A stretch of 45,054 nt of DNA from Pirellulales bacterium (lineage in GTDB: Bacteria; Planctomycetota; Planctomycetia; Pirellulales; Lacipirellulaceae). Positions 25,015-34,755 of this stretch are shown piece by piece. The stretch is from contig JADZFK010000207.1 in the NCBI GenBank assembly GCA_020849945.1, positions 1 to 45,054 of the forward strand, read 5' to 3'. The notes beneath the pieces were generated by a model. That model was not told the DNA's origin. It saw only the letters and a program-made list of their open reading frames with translations, and searched no databases. Positions within the stretch are counted from its first letter, which is position 1. Each line of letters opens with the position of its first letter. The translations under genes were made by a program, and so were the position numbers.

Positions 25015-27632
25015 ACGCTCGAAACAGACTTCCGGCCCAGGGCGCGAAGTGGGGTGGCCGCGCGTTCATTACGAGAAGACTAGCTTCGTGCCTGCGCCCG
25101 ACAGAACTGGGGTTCGGGTTGTGGGTACTCTTGGCGAGTGTAGTCTTTGGTGCGGGGGTGCGGGTGGCGTGGTCGGCCGAGCCATCGGGCGAAGGGCCTG
25201 CCAACGAGCATGTGATCTACGAGGTATCGCGATTCCAATCGTACGATGACGAACGGTGGCCGGCCGTTCTGTTTGCGGCGGGTGCGATTGCTTTCGTTGC
25301 GATTGTGTGGCAACTCTATCGACGCGATGCCGTTGAATTGGGCCGGGGCACGCGGCTATGCGTGATAGGTTTGCGTATTCTCGCACTGGTAGGCCTCGTT
25401 GTGTTCTTCTTGGGGATCGAACGACGAACGGCGCGCGAGATCGTGAACAACTCGCAGGTGGCGGTGCTCGTGGATGTGAGCCAGAGCATGGGGCTTGCGG
25501 AAAGCGAAAGTGGCGAAGGCCGAACTCGATTGGATGTGGCGGCCAAGTTGCTGGTGGAAAGCCCGCTGCTTGGCGAACTGAGTAAGAAGCACGACGTGAA
25601 CATCGCCCGGTTCGACAAGGACGTGCAACCGATCGCATCGCTACCGAAGAGCCCACAGCAAGAAGACGATAGGAGTGGCGAGCGGAAGCCGGAAGGGGCG
25701 AGCCGTGAAGTAGCGGGAGTGAAGGCCCCACCGGATTGGGCGGCGGAACTTCAGCCCCGTGGCGCGCAAACGCGGTTGGGGCAGGCGGTAGCCGACCAAT
25801 TGCGCTTTTATCGAGAAGCGCCGTTGGCAGGTGTCGTGGTGATCAGCGATGGTGCGCAGAATGCGGGGATCGATCCGCGCGCGGCCGTGGAAGCAGCCAA
25901 GGGGGCGAAAGTTCCCGTGTTCACGATTGGCGTCGGTTCGGCGGCGATGCAACGGAACGTTGCCATCCGCGACCTGATGGCCCCGACGCGTGCGTTTCCC
26001 AACGATACGCTTAACGTAGTTGGGTATTTGCAGGCCAATGGTTTTGCGAATCGCACGGTTGAAGTTGAGTTGGTGCGTCGGGGCGCAAAGGACCCCGAGG
26101 GAAGCGGATCGGTGATTGCCACGGAGCGAGTTGCCCTGGCGACCGATGGGGAGTTGACGCCCGTTTCGTTTGAGGTTGATCCTGGCCAAGCGGGGACGTT
26201 TGTATTCCAACTGCGGCTTACCCCGCCCCCTGAAGACGGCAACCCGCGTGATAACCAGCGAGATGCCGAGATTGAAATCGTCGATCGCAAGACGCGAGTT
26301 CTGTTGTTTGCGAGCGGCCCGATGCGGGATTATCAGTTCTTGCGTAATCAGTTGCACCGCGACGACACGATGATCGTGGACGTGCTGCTGCAAACGGCCC
26401 AGGCGGGCATTTCGCAGGATGCGAACAAGATATTGGACCACTTTCCAAACACCCCCGCCGAGCTATACGAATACGATTGCCTGGTGGCCTTCGATCCCGA
26501 CTGGACTCGGCTCGATGCAGCGCAGATCGAACTGGTCGAGAAATGGGTTTCCCAGGAAGCGGGAGGGTTGATCGCAGTGGCTGGGCCTGTCGAAATGCCG
26601 AAGTGGATTCGCAGCGCCGAACTTGGCAAAGTTCGCGACATGTACCCGGTCGTTTTTCAAAATCGTTTGACGCTGCTGGATGAGGAACACACAGGTGGCG
26701 ATACGCCCTGGCCGCTGGCCTTTGAACGAGCCGGGCGAGAAGCAAAGTTCTTATGGCTGGAGAAGACGGCCGGCGACAGCGAGCGGGTGTGGGACGAATT
26801 CACCGGTGTGTACGGATGCTTTGCCGTAAAAGGGCCGAAGCCGGGCGCAACGGTGTATGCCCGTTATTCGAACCCGGAAGCGGGCACGTCGAACGAACGG
26901 CCGCCGTACCTGGTGGGTCAGTTCTACGGTGCTGGTTTGGTGTTCTACCTTGGCAGCGGCGAGTTGTGGCGATTGCGTCGCGTGGAATCGGGCTACTTTG
27001 AATCGCTGACGACGAAACTCGTTCGGCACGTGAGCCAGGGGCGCATTCTGCGTGGGTCGCCGCGTGGTGCGCTGTTGGTGGAACGCGATCGTTACGAACT
27101 GGGGGAATCGGTCATTGTGCGGGCCAGGCTTTCCGATGCGCAGCACAAGCCCTTGACCGAAGATCAAGTGACCGCGCAAATGCTGCGCCCCGACGGAACA
27201 ACCGAGCCGGTCAGGTTGGCGGCGGAAGCCGAGCGGCCCGGGATGTACTTGGGGCAAGTAACGGTCCTGCAAGAGGGGACGCATCAGCTTGCGCTTGCAT
27301 TGCCAGGGTCGGGCGAAGAGCCGCTGAGTCGCTATTTGCAGGTACGCGTGCCAGACCTCGAACGAACGCACGCCGAACGCAACGACAAGTTGCTAAGCCA
27401 GGTCGCGTCGGAAACCGGCGGGTATTATTACCAAGAGCCTTCGGCCGCGATTCAAGGCCGCGGCGATCTCCCGTCGCTGGCCGAGGCGATCAGGAGTCGA
27501 GCCGAGGTGAAAGTTGTGAAAGGCGCGCCGGACAAGCAATTCGCCCAAGCACAAATGAAAGCGTTGCTCGCGCTCATTGCAGGTTCACTGTTTGTGGAAT
27601 GGATCGTAAGAAGGTTGAATCGGCTGGCCTAG
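25011..27632 (+). CDS. VWA-domain membrane protein with amidotransferase-like domain
   Basis: 873 residues, ATG overlapping the previous stop codon (ATGA), so translation is coupled. Three hydrophobic segments occur near 32-55, 83-102 and 117-135, followed by a VWA domain with a complete motif DVSQS (D155, S157, S159) and VVVISDGAQNAG. Further on, KTRVLLFASGPMRDYQFL to VAGPVEMPKW (about 425-560) looks like a class I amidotransferase-like fold without an evident catalytic Cys. A final helix (ALLALIAGSLFVEWIV) lies at the C-terminus. Most of the chain should be outside the cytoplasm. The open frame extends upstream to 24210, but that part overlaps the BatA-like gene in another frame. Confidence 0.87.
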   Translation: MNARNRLPAQGAKWGGRAFITRRLASCLRPTELGFGLWVLLASVVFGAGVRVAWSAEPSGEGPANEHVIYEVSRFQSYDDERWPAVLFAAGAIAFVAIVWQLYRRDAVELGRGTRLCVIGLRILALVGLVVFFLGIERRTAREIVNNSQVAVLVDVSQSMGLAESESGEGRTRLDVAAKLLVESPLLGELSKKHDVNIARFDKDVQPIASLPKSPQQEDDRSGERKPEGASREVAGVKAPPDWAAELQPRGAQTRLGQAVADQLRFYREAPLAGVVVISDGAQNAGIDPRAAVEAAKGAKVPVFTIGVGSAAMQRNVAIRDLMAPTRAFPNDTLNVVGYLQANGFANRTVEVELVRRGAKDPEGSGSVIATERVALATDGELTPVSFEVDPGQAGTFVFQLRLTPPPEDGNPRDNQRDAEIEIVDRKTRVLLFASGPMRDYQFLRNQLHRDDTMIVDVLLQTAQAGISQDANKILDHFPNTPAELYEYDCLVAFDPDWTRLDAAQIELVEKWVSQEAGGLIAVAGPVEMPKWIRSAELGKVRDMYPVVFQNRLTLLDEEHTGGDTPWPLAFERAGREAKFLWLEKTAGDSERVWDEFTGVYGCFAVKGPKPGATVYARYSNPEAGTSNERPPYLVGQFYGAGLVFYLGSGELWRLRRVESGYFESLTTKLVRHVSQGRILRGSPRGALLVERDRYELGESVIVRARLSDAQHKPLTEDQVTAQMLRPDGTTEPVRLAAEAERPGMYLGQVTVLQEGTHQLALALPGSGEEPLSRYLQVRVPDLERTHAERNDKLLSQVASETGGYYYQEPSAAIQGRGDLPSLAEAIRSRAEVKVVKGAPDKQFAQAQMKALLALIAGSLFVEWIVRRLNRLA

Positions 27633-27685
27633 GACCGAGCTTTTGCGTGGGCCGATACGAACAACGAAGATTGATAAACCGAACG

Positions 27686-29995
27686 ATGGATACTCCCCCG
27701 GCCAACCCGAGTTTGCCCTCAAGCGTTCGAGGCGCATTGGCCGCCGTGCGTCGGCGAATTCGTGCGTATGTGTGGGTCGAGGGGTTGGCGGTTCTTGTTG
27801 CCATGTTCGGTGCCGCGTTTTGGCTGGGGCTGGCTGGCGATTGGTACTTCGAGCCAACGCCTGCTGTTCGCAAATCAGCTATGATTGGCATCGGCGGAGC
27901 GGCGTTTTACATTGTTTACCGTTACTTGATTCGTAGGGTGTTCGTATCCATTTCCGATTCGTCGGCCGCACTGCTTTTGGAACGGCGTTTTCCTGAACTG
28001 GGTGAGCACTTGCTGACGGCCGTTGAGGTGACGACCACGGCTGCTCCTGCGAAAGACTATCATCCTGAGCTTCTTGCTCGAACGGCCCGGGCGGCCGAGG
28101 AAGCCGTGGCCGGGGTTCGTGTCTCCGAACTATTCAATCGTGGTCCGCTTCTTCGGTCTTTGGCGGCCGCCATGCTGTTGATGCTTTCGATCGTGGTATT
28201 TGCTCTTGGGGCGCGCGAGGCGTTTGGCATTTGGCTGAATCGTCTGGCGATGAGCGAAGAGCCGTGGCCTCGGCGGGTTCACTTGGAGATTGTTGGTTTC
28301 GCACCCGATGCCACGGGACGGCGATCGCACAAGTTGGCGCGCGACGACGATTTCGAGCTGCAGGTTCACGCCAGTACGCAAGGCTTCGCGCCGCCGGAAG
28401 AGGTCGAGATTCGGTTCCGGCTGGCGGATGGCCGCCGCGGGCGCGATACGATGATCCGCGTGGGCGATTCGTCGGCCAGCACGGGAGAGTTTCAGCTTTT
28501 CCGTTACGAGTTCAAACACGTGGCCGGCGAGATGGAATTCGACGTCGTTGGCGGCGATGATCGGGTGCGCGACCTGCACCTGGAGGTTGTGGAGCGTCCC
28601 GAATTGCACGATATCGAAGTGGAGTGCCATTATCCGAAGTATTTGGGGCGTGAATCACGGCGTCTGCCGGTGACCGGCGGCATGCGGATTCCCGAGGGAA
28701 CTCATTTGATCTTGCATGCGAATGCCACGAAATCGTTAGTGGCCGCTCGGGTCCGCGCATCGAGGAGCGAGCAAGAAAGCCAACTCGACCTGGGGCCTGC
28801 CTCGCACGTTGGCGCGGGCGTTAGCCACATTCAGTGGGAATATGGCGTTTTGGGAACCGATGACGTGCTTCGGATCGATGTGACGGATATCGACGGTGTG
28901 GGGCCGCGCGAGCCGTATCGGATATCGCTCTCGGCCATCCGCGATGAGGTGCCACAGGTTGCGGCCCGGCTTTCGGGGATTAGCACCGCGATTACGCCGG
29001 ATGCGATGTTGCCGTTCGTCGGCCGAGTGACCGACGACTACGGCCTAGCCCGCTTATGGTACGAGTATCAGATCGATAGCGTGCCGATGGCCGAGCGACC
29101 GCTCGCGCGGCAGCCCAAGGGCGAACCCGCATTCGAGCAACTTGGCATGTTCGATACGCGAGCCACCGATCCGCAAACGGGGCAGCGCGTGTTTCAGCTT
29201 CGCCCCAAGCAGCGGCTCGCGTTATCGCTCAAGGCAACCGATCAGTACGACTTGAGCCAAGACAAACGAATCGGCAGTAGCCAATCGTTTGAGTTGGAGG
29301 TGGTGACGCCCGCGGACCTGTTGGCCCTGATGGAGCGGCGCGAGCTAACTTTGCGTCAGAGGTTCGAATCCATTTATGAGAAGCTGACGGATACCCGCAA
29401 CATGCTCGGCCGGATCGAGACCGACGATGCCAGCAAGGAGGCGGGCCCCCCCTCGGCAGGCGGTACTGAAGCCAGAGATGAATTGGGGGCTTCTGCGGCT
29501 GGTGATCAGCCGGCGGAGAGTGAGACTGGGCAGCGAGCGTTGGCCCGCCGGCGGCTACGTGTAGCGGGTGCCCTGCAAAACGTGCTGCAGGCCGCCGACG
29601 AAGTGAAGGGCATCGCCGAATCGTTCGATGACTTGGGCGAGGAACTTACGAACAATCGGATCGATATTCCGGACTTGAAAGCCCGGCTTGGGGAACAAAT
29701 TGCCAAGCCGCTGCATCAAATTACTGAGCACACAATGCCTCCTCTTTCGGCCCAGCTAAGGCTCGTAGAAGATCGGCTCGATGACCCGGCCGCCATGACC
29801 GCCGAGTTGCAAAAAGCAATCGCCCAGGCAGACGAATTACTGGTAGCCATGCGGCAAGTGCTCGATCACATGCTCGAACTGGAAACGTATAATGAAGTCG
29901 TATCGCTGCTCCGCGACATTATCACCGATCAGGAAGAGATCAATCGCCGCACGAAGGAACGTCAAAAAGAGAAATTAAAGGGTTTGCTGGAATGA
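27686..29995 (+). CDS. DUF4175-like membrane protein with C-terminal coiled coil
   Basis: About 769 residues from ATG 27686. Three hydrophobic segments occur in the first 180 residues (GLAVLVAMFGAAFWLGLAG, AMIGIGGAAFYIVYRYL, LAAAMLLMLSIVVFALG), then a large beta-rich region likely outside the membrane, then helices with heptad character from about 560 to the end. The layout matches the DUF4175 type found near MoxR/VWA genes; that name is an analogy from architecture. An ATG at 27599 would add 29 residues and overlap the previous gene by 34 bases; 27686 fits better because the basic MDTPP...RRRIRAYVW segment leads straight into the first helix. Function unknown. Confidence 0.8.
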   Translation: MDTPPANPSLPSSVRGALAAVRRRIRAYVWVEGLAVLVAMFGAAFWLGLAGDWYFEPTPAVRKSAMIGIGGAAFYIVYRYLIRRVFVSISDSSAALLLERRFPELGEHLLTAVEVTTTAAPAKDYHPELLARTARAAEEAVAGVRVSELFNRGPLLRSLAAAMLLMLSIVVFALGAREAFGIWLNRLAMSEEPWPRRVHLEIVGFAPDATGRRSHKLARDDDFELQVHASTQGFAPPEEVEIRFRLADGRRGRDTMIRVGDSSASTGEFQLFRYEFKHVAGEMEFDVVGGDDRVRDLHLEVVERPELHDIEVECHYPKYLGRESRRLPVTGGMRIPEGTHLILHANATKSLVAARVRASRSEQESQLDLGPASHVGAGVSHIQWEYGVLGTDDVLRIDVTDIDGVGPREPYRISLSAIRDEVPQVAARLSGISTAITPDAMLPFVGRVTDDYGLARLWYEYQIDSVPMAERPLARQPKGEPAFEQLGMFDTRATDPQTGQRVFQLRPKQRLALSLKATDQYDLSQDKRIGSSQSFELEVVTPADLLALMERRELTLRQRFESIYEKLTDTRNMLGRIETDDASKEAGPPSAGGTEARDELGASAAGDQPAESETGQRALARRRLRVAGALQNVLQAADEVKGIAESFDDLGEELTNNRIDIPDLKARLGEQIAKPLHQITEHTMPPLSAQLRLVEDRLDDPAAMTAELQKAIAQADELLVAMRQVLDHMLELETYNEVVSLLRDIITDQEEINRRTKERQKEKLKGLLE

Positions 29996-30071
29996 CGGAC
30001 TTCCGTGCCTCGACGGTTACGGTGGGGAGTTTACAACACAAGGGCCCAAAGAGCACGAAGAAGAAACTTGA

Positions 30072-30193
30072 AGGTGTCTGGCACTTGAATTGCCAGCCCC
30101 CGGCTCTGCCGGGGGTTAAGCCAAATACGCATCGTGACATTGCGGCGAACCCCCGGCAAAGCCGGGGGCTGTGTATCCAATTCCCGGACACCT
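30072..30193. repeat. MITE-like palindrome with 46-base inverted arms
   Basis: Arms 30072-30117 and 30148-30193 are inverted copies; by hand count 38 of 46 bases pair. Each arm also holds a smaller hairpin (CCCCCGGC, short loop, GCCGGGGG). The 30-base centre is unique. The ends AGGTGTC/GACACCT are perfect. It fills nearly half of the 29996-30262 gap, which holds no credible gene. Confidence 0.8.
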
Positions 30194-30262
30194 CAAATAC
30201 CTTGCTTAACAATGAGCCAAGGCTCGTTGGATGTGTGAAAGAGCAGAAGGAAAGGGCGGATC

Positions 30263-32014
30263 ATGAAAACGCATCGACAAACCGGGTGGATGTTATTCGT
30301 GTTCGTGATGCTCTTTTCTTGCGCAGTTGCAGAGGAACCTCCGACGGCGGGACCACCTGCCGCGGCCGACGAGCTTTCGGTTGAGCAGGCTCGGTTGGCC
30401 GACCGTTACAAGCGGCTGGAGGAAGTGGTGGGCCGACTGGCGGAGCTATCGGCCTCGACCGACCCTCGCAGGGCAAAGCTGCTGCGTGAAGCGATCGCAC
30501 AGAGCCGCGAGCAGGACATCAACGTGCGCTTCGAAGCGGTTGTGAATCTGCTGCAAGATGAGCGGCTGTCGGCAGCTTCCACGAATCAAACCGAACTTCA
30601 GAAGGAACTAGATTCGCTTCTTACACTTCTGCTCAAGGCCGATCGCGAAAACGAACTCAGTTCGCAGCGCGACCGAGTGAAGAAATACTTGAAAGAAGTT
30701 TCTCGTTTGATCCGAGAGCAAAAGGGCGTGCGAGCGCGGACCGAAGGGGGTGACGAGCTCAAGCAACTTGGGGCCGACCAACAACGGCTATCGGCCGATA
30801 CGGGCAAACTTGGCGGCAGCATTACCGAAACCGAAGGCGTTAAGAAGGATGGCAAGCCGAAGCCCTCTGGCGAGAAAGGCTCCGAGCAGCCCGGCAAGGA
30901 CTCGAACCAACCCCCAGGCGGTGCTCAGGATAAACCGAAGAAGGAGGAGGGAAGTTCGCCGAAGCAGGAAGGACATCGTTTGGACCAACCGAATCAACAA
31001 CCGGACAAGCCGGCGGGCGAGAAGCAGGGCGAACCATCGGGAGGCCAATCTACCCCATCGCAAGATCGATCGAGCGAAGGGCAGCCTTCGCAAGACCAAC
31101 AGGGTTCACCCTCGCAGCCTGGCCAGGGTAGCGGCGAGCAGCAGCCCGGCGGGCAGAAGCCAAGTGACCAAGGGGATGAACAAAAAAAAGACCCGGCCGA
31201 CCGGGCCGGGGATCAGTTGAAGAAGGCCCGTCAACAAATGGAAGAGGCGCTCAAGAAGCTGGAGGAGGCGGAGCGCAAGGGCGCGGCCGATCGGCAGCGG
31301 CAGGCGATCAAGGAATTGGAACTTGCCAAGGCCGAGCTGGAGCGGGTGCTGAGACAACTTCGCGAGGAGGAGTTAGAGCGAACGCTGACACAACTTGCCG
31401 CGCGCTTCCGCAGGATGTTGGAGTTGCAGGTGGCGGTGTACGAGGGGACTGTTCGGGTCGATAAGGTGCCCGCGGCGCAGCGGACACACGATCACGAGAT
31501 CGAATCGGCTCGCCTGAGTCGCGAGGAATCGCGGATTGTCCACGAGGTGGATAAAGCACTAGCGCTTCTGCGTGAAGAAGGTTCTTCGGTGGCGTTTCCG
31601 GAAGCGGTCGAGCAGATGCGAGACGACATGCGACAAGTGGTCGAGCGGTTGGCCGCCACGAAGGTGGATTCGCTGACGCAGTCCATCGAGCAAGACATCA
31701 TTGCAGCGCTGGAGGAAACGATCGCAGCGCTCGACAAGGCAGCCAAAGATTTGGAACAAAAGCGAACCCCGCCCGGTCAACAACCGCCGGCAGGGCAGCC
31801 GGGCGAGATGCCGCTGGTCGATCCGCTCGCGGAACTCAAGATGATTCGCGCGTTACAGTTGCGTATCAATCAGCGGACGATCCGATACGGTCAGATGATC
31901 CAGGGCGAGCAGGCGGAGAATGCGGAGTTGCTGAAATCGCTGCAAGACCTAGCCGATCGGCAGGCGCGTGTGTACCAAGCGACCGCGGATCTTCAGAAGG
32001 AGAAGAACGATTAA
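30263..32014 (+). CDS. Exported coiled-coil protein with a long disordered Gln/Pro/Ser linker
   Basis: 583 residues. A clear signal peptide: MKTHRQ then a hydrophobic core WMLFVFVMLFSCAVA. Residues about 30-180 are helical and charged. About 186-314 is a low-complexity linker rich in Gln, Pro, Gly, Ser and Lys. From about 315 a long predicted coiled coil follows (QMEEALKKLEEAERKG, ELAKAELERVLRQLREEEL). No enzyme motif is visible. A run of eight A at 31182-31189 lies within the frame. Likely an extended periplasmic scaffold between the DUF4175-like protein and the next helical protein (inference from order). I do not recognise a named family. Confidence 0.8.
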   Translation: MKTHRQTGWMLFVFVMLFSCAVAEEPPTAGPPAAADELSVEQARLADRYKRLEEVVGRLAELSASTDPRRAKLLREAIAQSREQDINVRFEAVVNLLQDERLSAASTNQTELQKELDSLLTLLLKADRENELSSQRDRVKKYLKEVSRLIREQKGVRARTEGGDELKQLGADQQRLSADTGKLGGSITETEGVKKDGKPKPSGEKGSEQPGKDSNQPPGGAQDKPKKEEGSSPKQEGHRLDQPNQQPDKPAGEKQGEPSGGQSTPSQDRSSEGQPSQDQQGSPSQPGQGSGEQQPGGQKPSDQGDEQKKDPADRAGDQLKKARQQMEEALKKLEEAERKGAADRQRQAIKELELAKAELERVLRQLREEELERTLTQLAARFRRMLELQVAVYEGTVRVDKVPAAQRTHDHEIESARLSREESRIVHEVDKALALLREEGSSVAFPEAVEQMRDDMRQVVERLAATKVDSLTQSIEQDIIAALEETIAALDKAAKDLEQKRTPPGQQPPAGQPGEMPLVDPLAELKMIRALQLRINQRTIRYGQMIQGEQAENAELLKSLQDLADRQARVYQATADLQKEKND

Positions 32015-32323
32015 GGGCCTACCGTTGCCGTTGGCTACGAGTTTACTGATCCAAGCGGGATTTGTTGGATTCGGCAAGAAGCGATTCGAGAGGGTTCAAG
32101 GGTGGATCGACTTTCCCGAGGTGGCAAACCGGAGGGCATACTTGGCCGCGGCTCGCGGAGCAGCACATCGTGTGCCGATGAAATTCGTGGTGCCGGTGGG
32201 CGGCGGGCAATTTCTCGATTGGACAGAATCACTTTGAGGTGGATAATAGTAATGTAAGCTGAATTAGGCGGCTGTGGGTACGACGGAAGTGCCCGCTCCA
32301 CCCCATGCGAGGATTCGAAGCCC
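32015..32323. other. Gap without recognised content
   Basis: 309 bases between two co-directional genes. Short open frames exist on both strands but have no ribosome site or family resemblance. A purine/AT-richer stretch at 32234-32260 (GGTGGATAATAGTAATG) is the only possible promoter-like part. No hairpin terminator was seen. Confidence 0.4.
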
Positions 32324-33382
32324 ATGACCGCTCGACGCCCCCCCCGCTTGTTAATCGCCGTGCTATTCTGCTCGATTGCCTCGGCGGCCGCCTTTGCAGG
32401 AAGCGAGTTTTTTTCGGAACCGAGTTGGCAAATTGTACCGGTTGAAACGGTTCGCCTGCGGCTGGAAGAATACCTGCGGGAAAGCCAGCTACCGCTTGCG
32501 AAGCAAGCGGCCGTGCGAGAGTCGTGGCAAGCCTCGGCCACCGAGGGCGAGGAGGCCGATACGCTCGATCGGCTAGCCCAGTGCCTGGCTAAGGCGGATG
32601 ACCGCGTGGCCGATCTTGTCGAGTTCTGTTCACAACCATTCGAGTTGGGTGCAAAGCTTCCCGAGTTCGACTGGTTGGCCGACAGCGAGTCGCCGATTCT
32701 TGTCAGGCATAATTTGCGAATCTACTTGGCTCGTTGGCTGGTGCAGCACGGTTATTACGATGAAGCGTTGACCTGGACGGACGGTTTGGAAACCGAGGAT
32801 GTGCTGGTGCCAGAGTCGCTGCTATTTTACCGGGCGGTGGCGTTTCATCAACTTGTGCGGCCGGTACAGGCCGAGGCGGCTTTAGCGCAGTTGATGCAGC
32901 AACAGGACCGCATTCCCCTTCGATACCAAAAGTTAGCCGACCTGATGCAACGAGATTTGGCCGCGCTGAAGGATGAGTCGCTGGATCACATTGCGCGGCG
33001 GATGAACGACGTGCGCCGCCGCCTAGACTTGGGTCGAACGGGCGAGCGGGTGCAAGTCGTTGAGAAAGGCGTCATCGAATCGTTAGACAAGTTGATCAAG
33101 CAACTGGAAGATGAGGCGCAGAAGCAATGCCAAATGGCCGCTTCCGCCGGTCAATCGCAGCCGAGTACACCGATGCAGGAAAGCCAAATTGCCGAATTGA
33201 AAGGCCCGGGCAAAGTGGATCGCAAGAACATTGGCAAGTCGGTCGGTTGGGGCAACTTGAGCGATAAAGAACGGGAAAAGGCTCTGCAAGATATCGGCCG
33301 CGAGTTTCCATCTCACTATCGTGAAGTCATTGAAGAATACTTCCGGCGTCTGGCTGCCGAGGAATCGAGCCGCAGTGAGTAA
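32324..33382 (+). CDS. Exported helical-repeat protein of unknown function
   Basis: 352 residues with a signal peptide (RLLIAVLFCSIASAAAFAG). The body is alpha-helical and TPR-like (LARWLVQHGYYDEALTW, LLFYRAVAFHQLVRPVQAEAAL). The C-terminus has a distinctive segment: GWGNLSDKEREKAL followed by FPSHYREVIEEYFRRLA. I associate this WGxL...FPxxYRxxIExYxRxLA pattern with proteins next to MoxR/DUF4175 clusters in planctomycetes and some other phyla (from memory). Function unknown; a scaffold role fits its neighbours. Confidence 0.78.
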   Translation: MTARRPPRLLIAVLFCSIASAAAFAGSEFFSEPSWQIVPVETVRLRLEEYLRESQLPLAKQAAVRESWQASATEGEEADTLDRLAQCLAKADDRVADLVEFCSQPFELGAKLPEFDWLADSESPILVRHNLRIYLARWLVQHGYYDEALTWTDGLETEDVLVPESLLFYRAVAFHQLVRPVQAEAALAQLMQQQDRIPLRYQKLADLMQRDLAALKDESLDHIARRMNDVRRRLDLGRTGERVQVVEKGVIESLDKLIKQLEDEAQKQCQMAASAGQSQPSTPMQESQIAELKGPGKVDRKNIGKSVGWGNLSDKEREKALQDIGREFPSHYREVIEEYFRRLAAEESSRSE

Positions 33383-33483
33383 CTCTTAACGCTCGCTCAA
33401 CGCCGCTTGTAAGTGCGTTTGGCCGTACCGCATGGACGGCAACCCCTTATCGATTTGTATCTGCTTTACCCTTCAAACGCTTC

Positions 33484-34755
33484 ATGCGATCGACGCTATT
33501 GCTTACGACCTTGTTTTTCGCGGCTTCGAGGTTCGTTGTGGCCGGCGAAGTAACCGCCACGCGCTTGGACGGTACGGCGGCGAGCGGTATCTTACAATCG
33601 TGGGATGCCGATTGGGTCGTACTCTCAACGGCCAGTGGCGATCAGCGATTCGCGGTCAAGGAATTAATTTCGCTCCGCTGGCCAAACGCCCAGGTTGGCG
33701 ACCAGCCGCCGCCATCGTCAACAAGCGGCATTGTCGAACTGGTCGATGGCACGGTATTGCCATGGAAATCGCTTGCGGCCAGCGGTGAGAACATCTTGTT
33801 GGCCTCGGCTGGCACCGAGGGTGGCACGGAGATTTCACTTCCCGTGGCAAACGTTGGCGTGGTTCGATTTCTGCAACTGGAAGGGCCTCTGATCGAGCAG
33901 TGGAACGAAATCCGTCAGCAGGCGTTGCCGAGTGATGTGCTCGTTGTGCTGAAACGCGACGGGAAAAGTCTCGATTACGTCGAAGGCGTTGTCGGAAACA
34001 TTGCGGACGACAAGATCGATTTCAAGTTGGACGGAGAATCCAACCGAGTTGATCGCGCCAAAGTAGCGGGCGTGTTTTATTTTCGCAAAGCACGCCCCGA
34101 AACCGCCAAGCCCGCGGTGGTGTTGCAAGGTCAATCGGGCCTACGGGCCAACGCCGCCAGTGTACGCATGGAACGCGACCATCTAGCGATCAAGACTTTA
34201 AGCGGTGACACCTTGGTGTGGCCCGTGGAAGACCTTGCATCGGCCGATTATTCCGCCGGCAAGCTTGTGTATCTTAGCGATTTGGAACCGACCTCCGCGA
34301 AGTGGGCATCCTTTGTTGGTTTGCCATCGGGCGTCGAACTGGCAAGCACGTATGGCGAGCCACGGCGCGATCGAAGCGGCTTTGGCGATTCGCTCATGCT
34401 CTTCTCGTCGGAAGCCGCGAGCGATCCTGCGCAGCGCGACAAGCTGCGAACTTTCAGCAAGGGCCTGGCCTTGCGGAGCCGCACCGAGATTGCTTATCGG
34501 CTGCCCTCTGGTTTCAGCCGGTTTACTGCAGAGGTCGGCGTGGACCCAATCGCGGCGGCTCGGGGCAGTGTGAAACTTACGATCTCGGCGGATGATGAGC
34601 GCCTGCTGGAGGCCGATTTCACGCGAGAAGGTCGGCCGCAATCCATCGATTTGCCGATCGCCGGGGCCAAGCGCTTGCACATCGTGGTCGATTATGGTCA
34701 GAATCTGGACTCTGGTGACTGGCTCAACCTTTGCGATGCGAAGCTGATCCAATGA
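33484..34755 (+). CDS. Exported protein with C-terminal NPCBM-like domain
   Basis: 423 residues with signal peptide MRSTLLLTTLFFAASRFVVAG. The N-terminal 250 residues are beta-rich with repeated DG and WD turns (TRLDGTAASGILQSWDADWVVLS), like small barrel repeats. The last 150 residues look like an NPCBM carbohydrate-binding-type module: ASTYGEPRRDRSG, EIAYRLPSGFSRFTAEVGVD, then GAKRLHIVVDYG and DWLNLCDAKL. NPCBM modules commonly bind glycans, so attachment to cell-surface sugars is possible (inference). Its stop codon overlaps the start of the protease gene by ATGA, so the two are co-translated. Confidence 0.8.
   Translation: MRSTLLLTTLFFAASRFVVAGEVTATRLDGTAASGILQSWDADWVVLSTASGDQRFAVKELISLRWPNAQVGDQPPPSSTSGIVELVDGTVLPWKSLAASGENILLASAGTEGGTEISLPVANVGVVRFLQLEGPLIEQWNEIRQQALPSDVLVVLKRDGKSLDYVEGVVGNIADDKIDFKLDGESNRVDRAKVAGVFYFRKARPETAKPAVVLQGQSGLRANAASVRMERDHLAIKTLSGDTLVWPVEDLASADYSAGKLVYLSDLEPTSAKWASFVGLPSGVELASTYGEPRRDRSGFGDSLMLFSSEAASDPAQRDKLRTFSKGLALRSRTEIAYRLPSGFSRFTAEVGVDPIAAARGSVKLTISADDERLLEADFTREGRPQSIDLPIAGAKRLHIVVDYGQNLDSGDWLNLCDAKLIQ

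Noticed and set aside
29992-30384. Frame of 130 codons through the palindrome at 30.1 kb
   Set aside because: It is made largely from both arms of the inverted repeat and overlaps the signal peptide of the next gene.
31968-32237. Small forward frame after the coiled-coil gene
   Set aside because: It starts inside the previous gene in another frame and has no recognisable motif or ribosome site.
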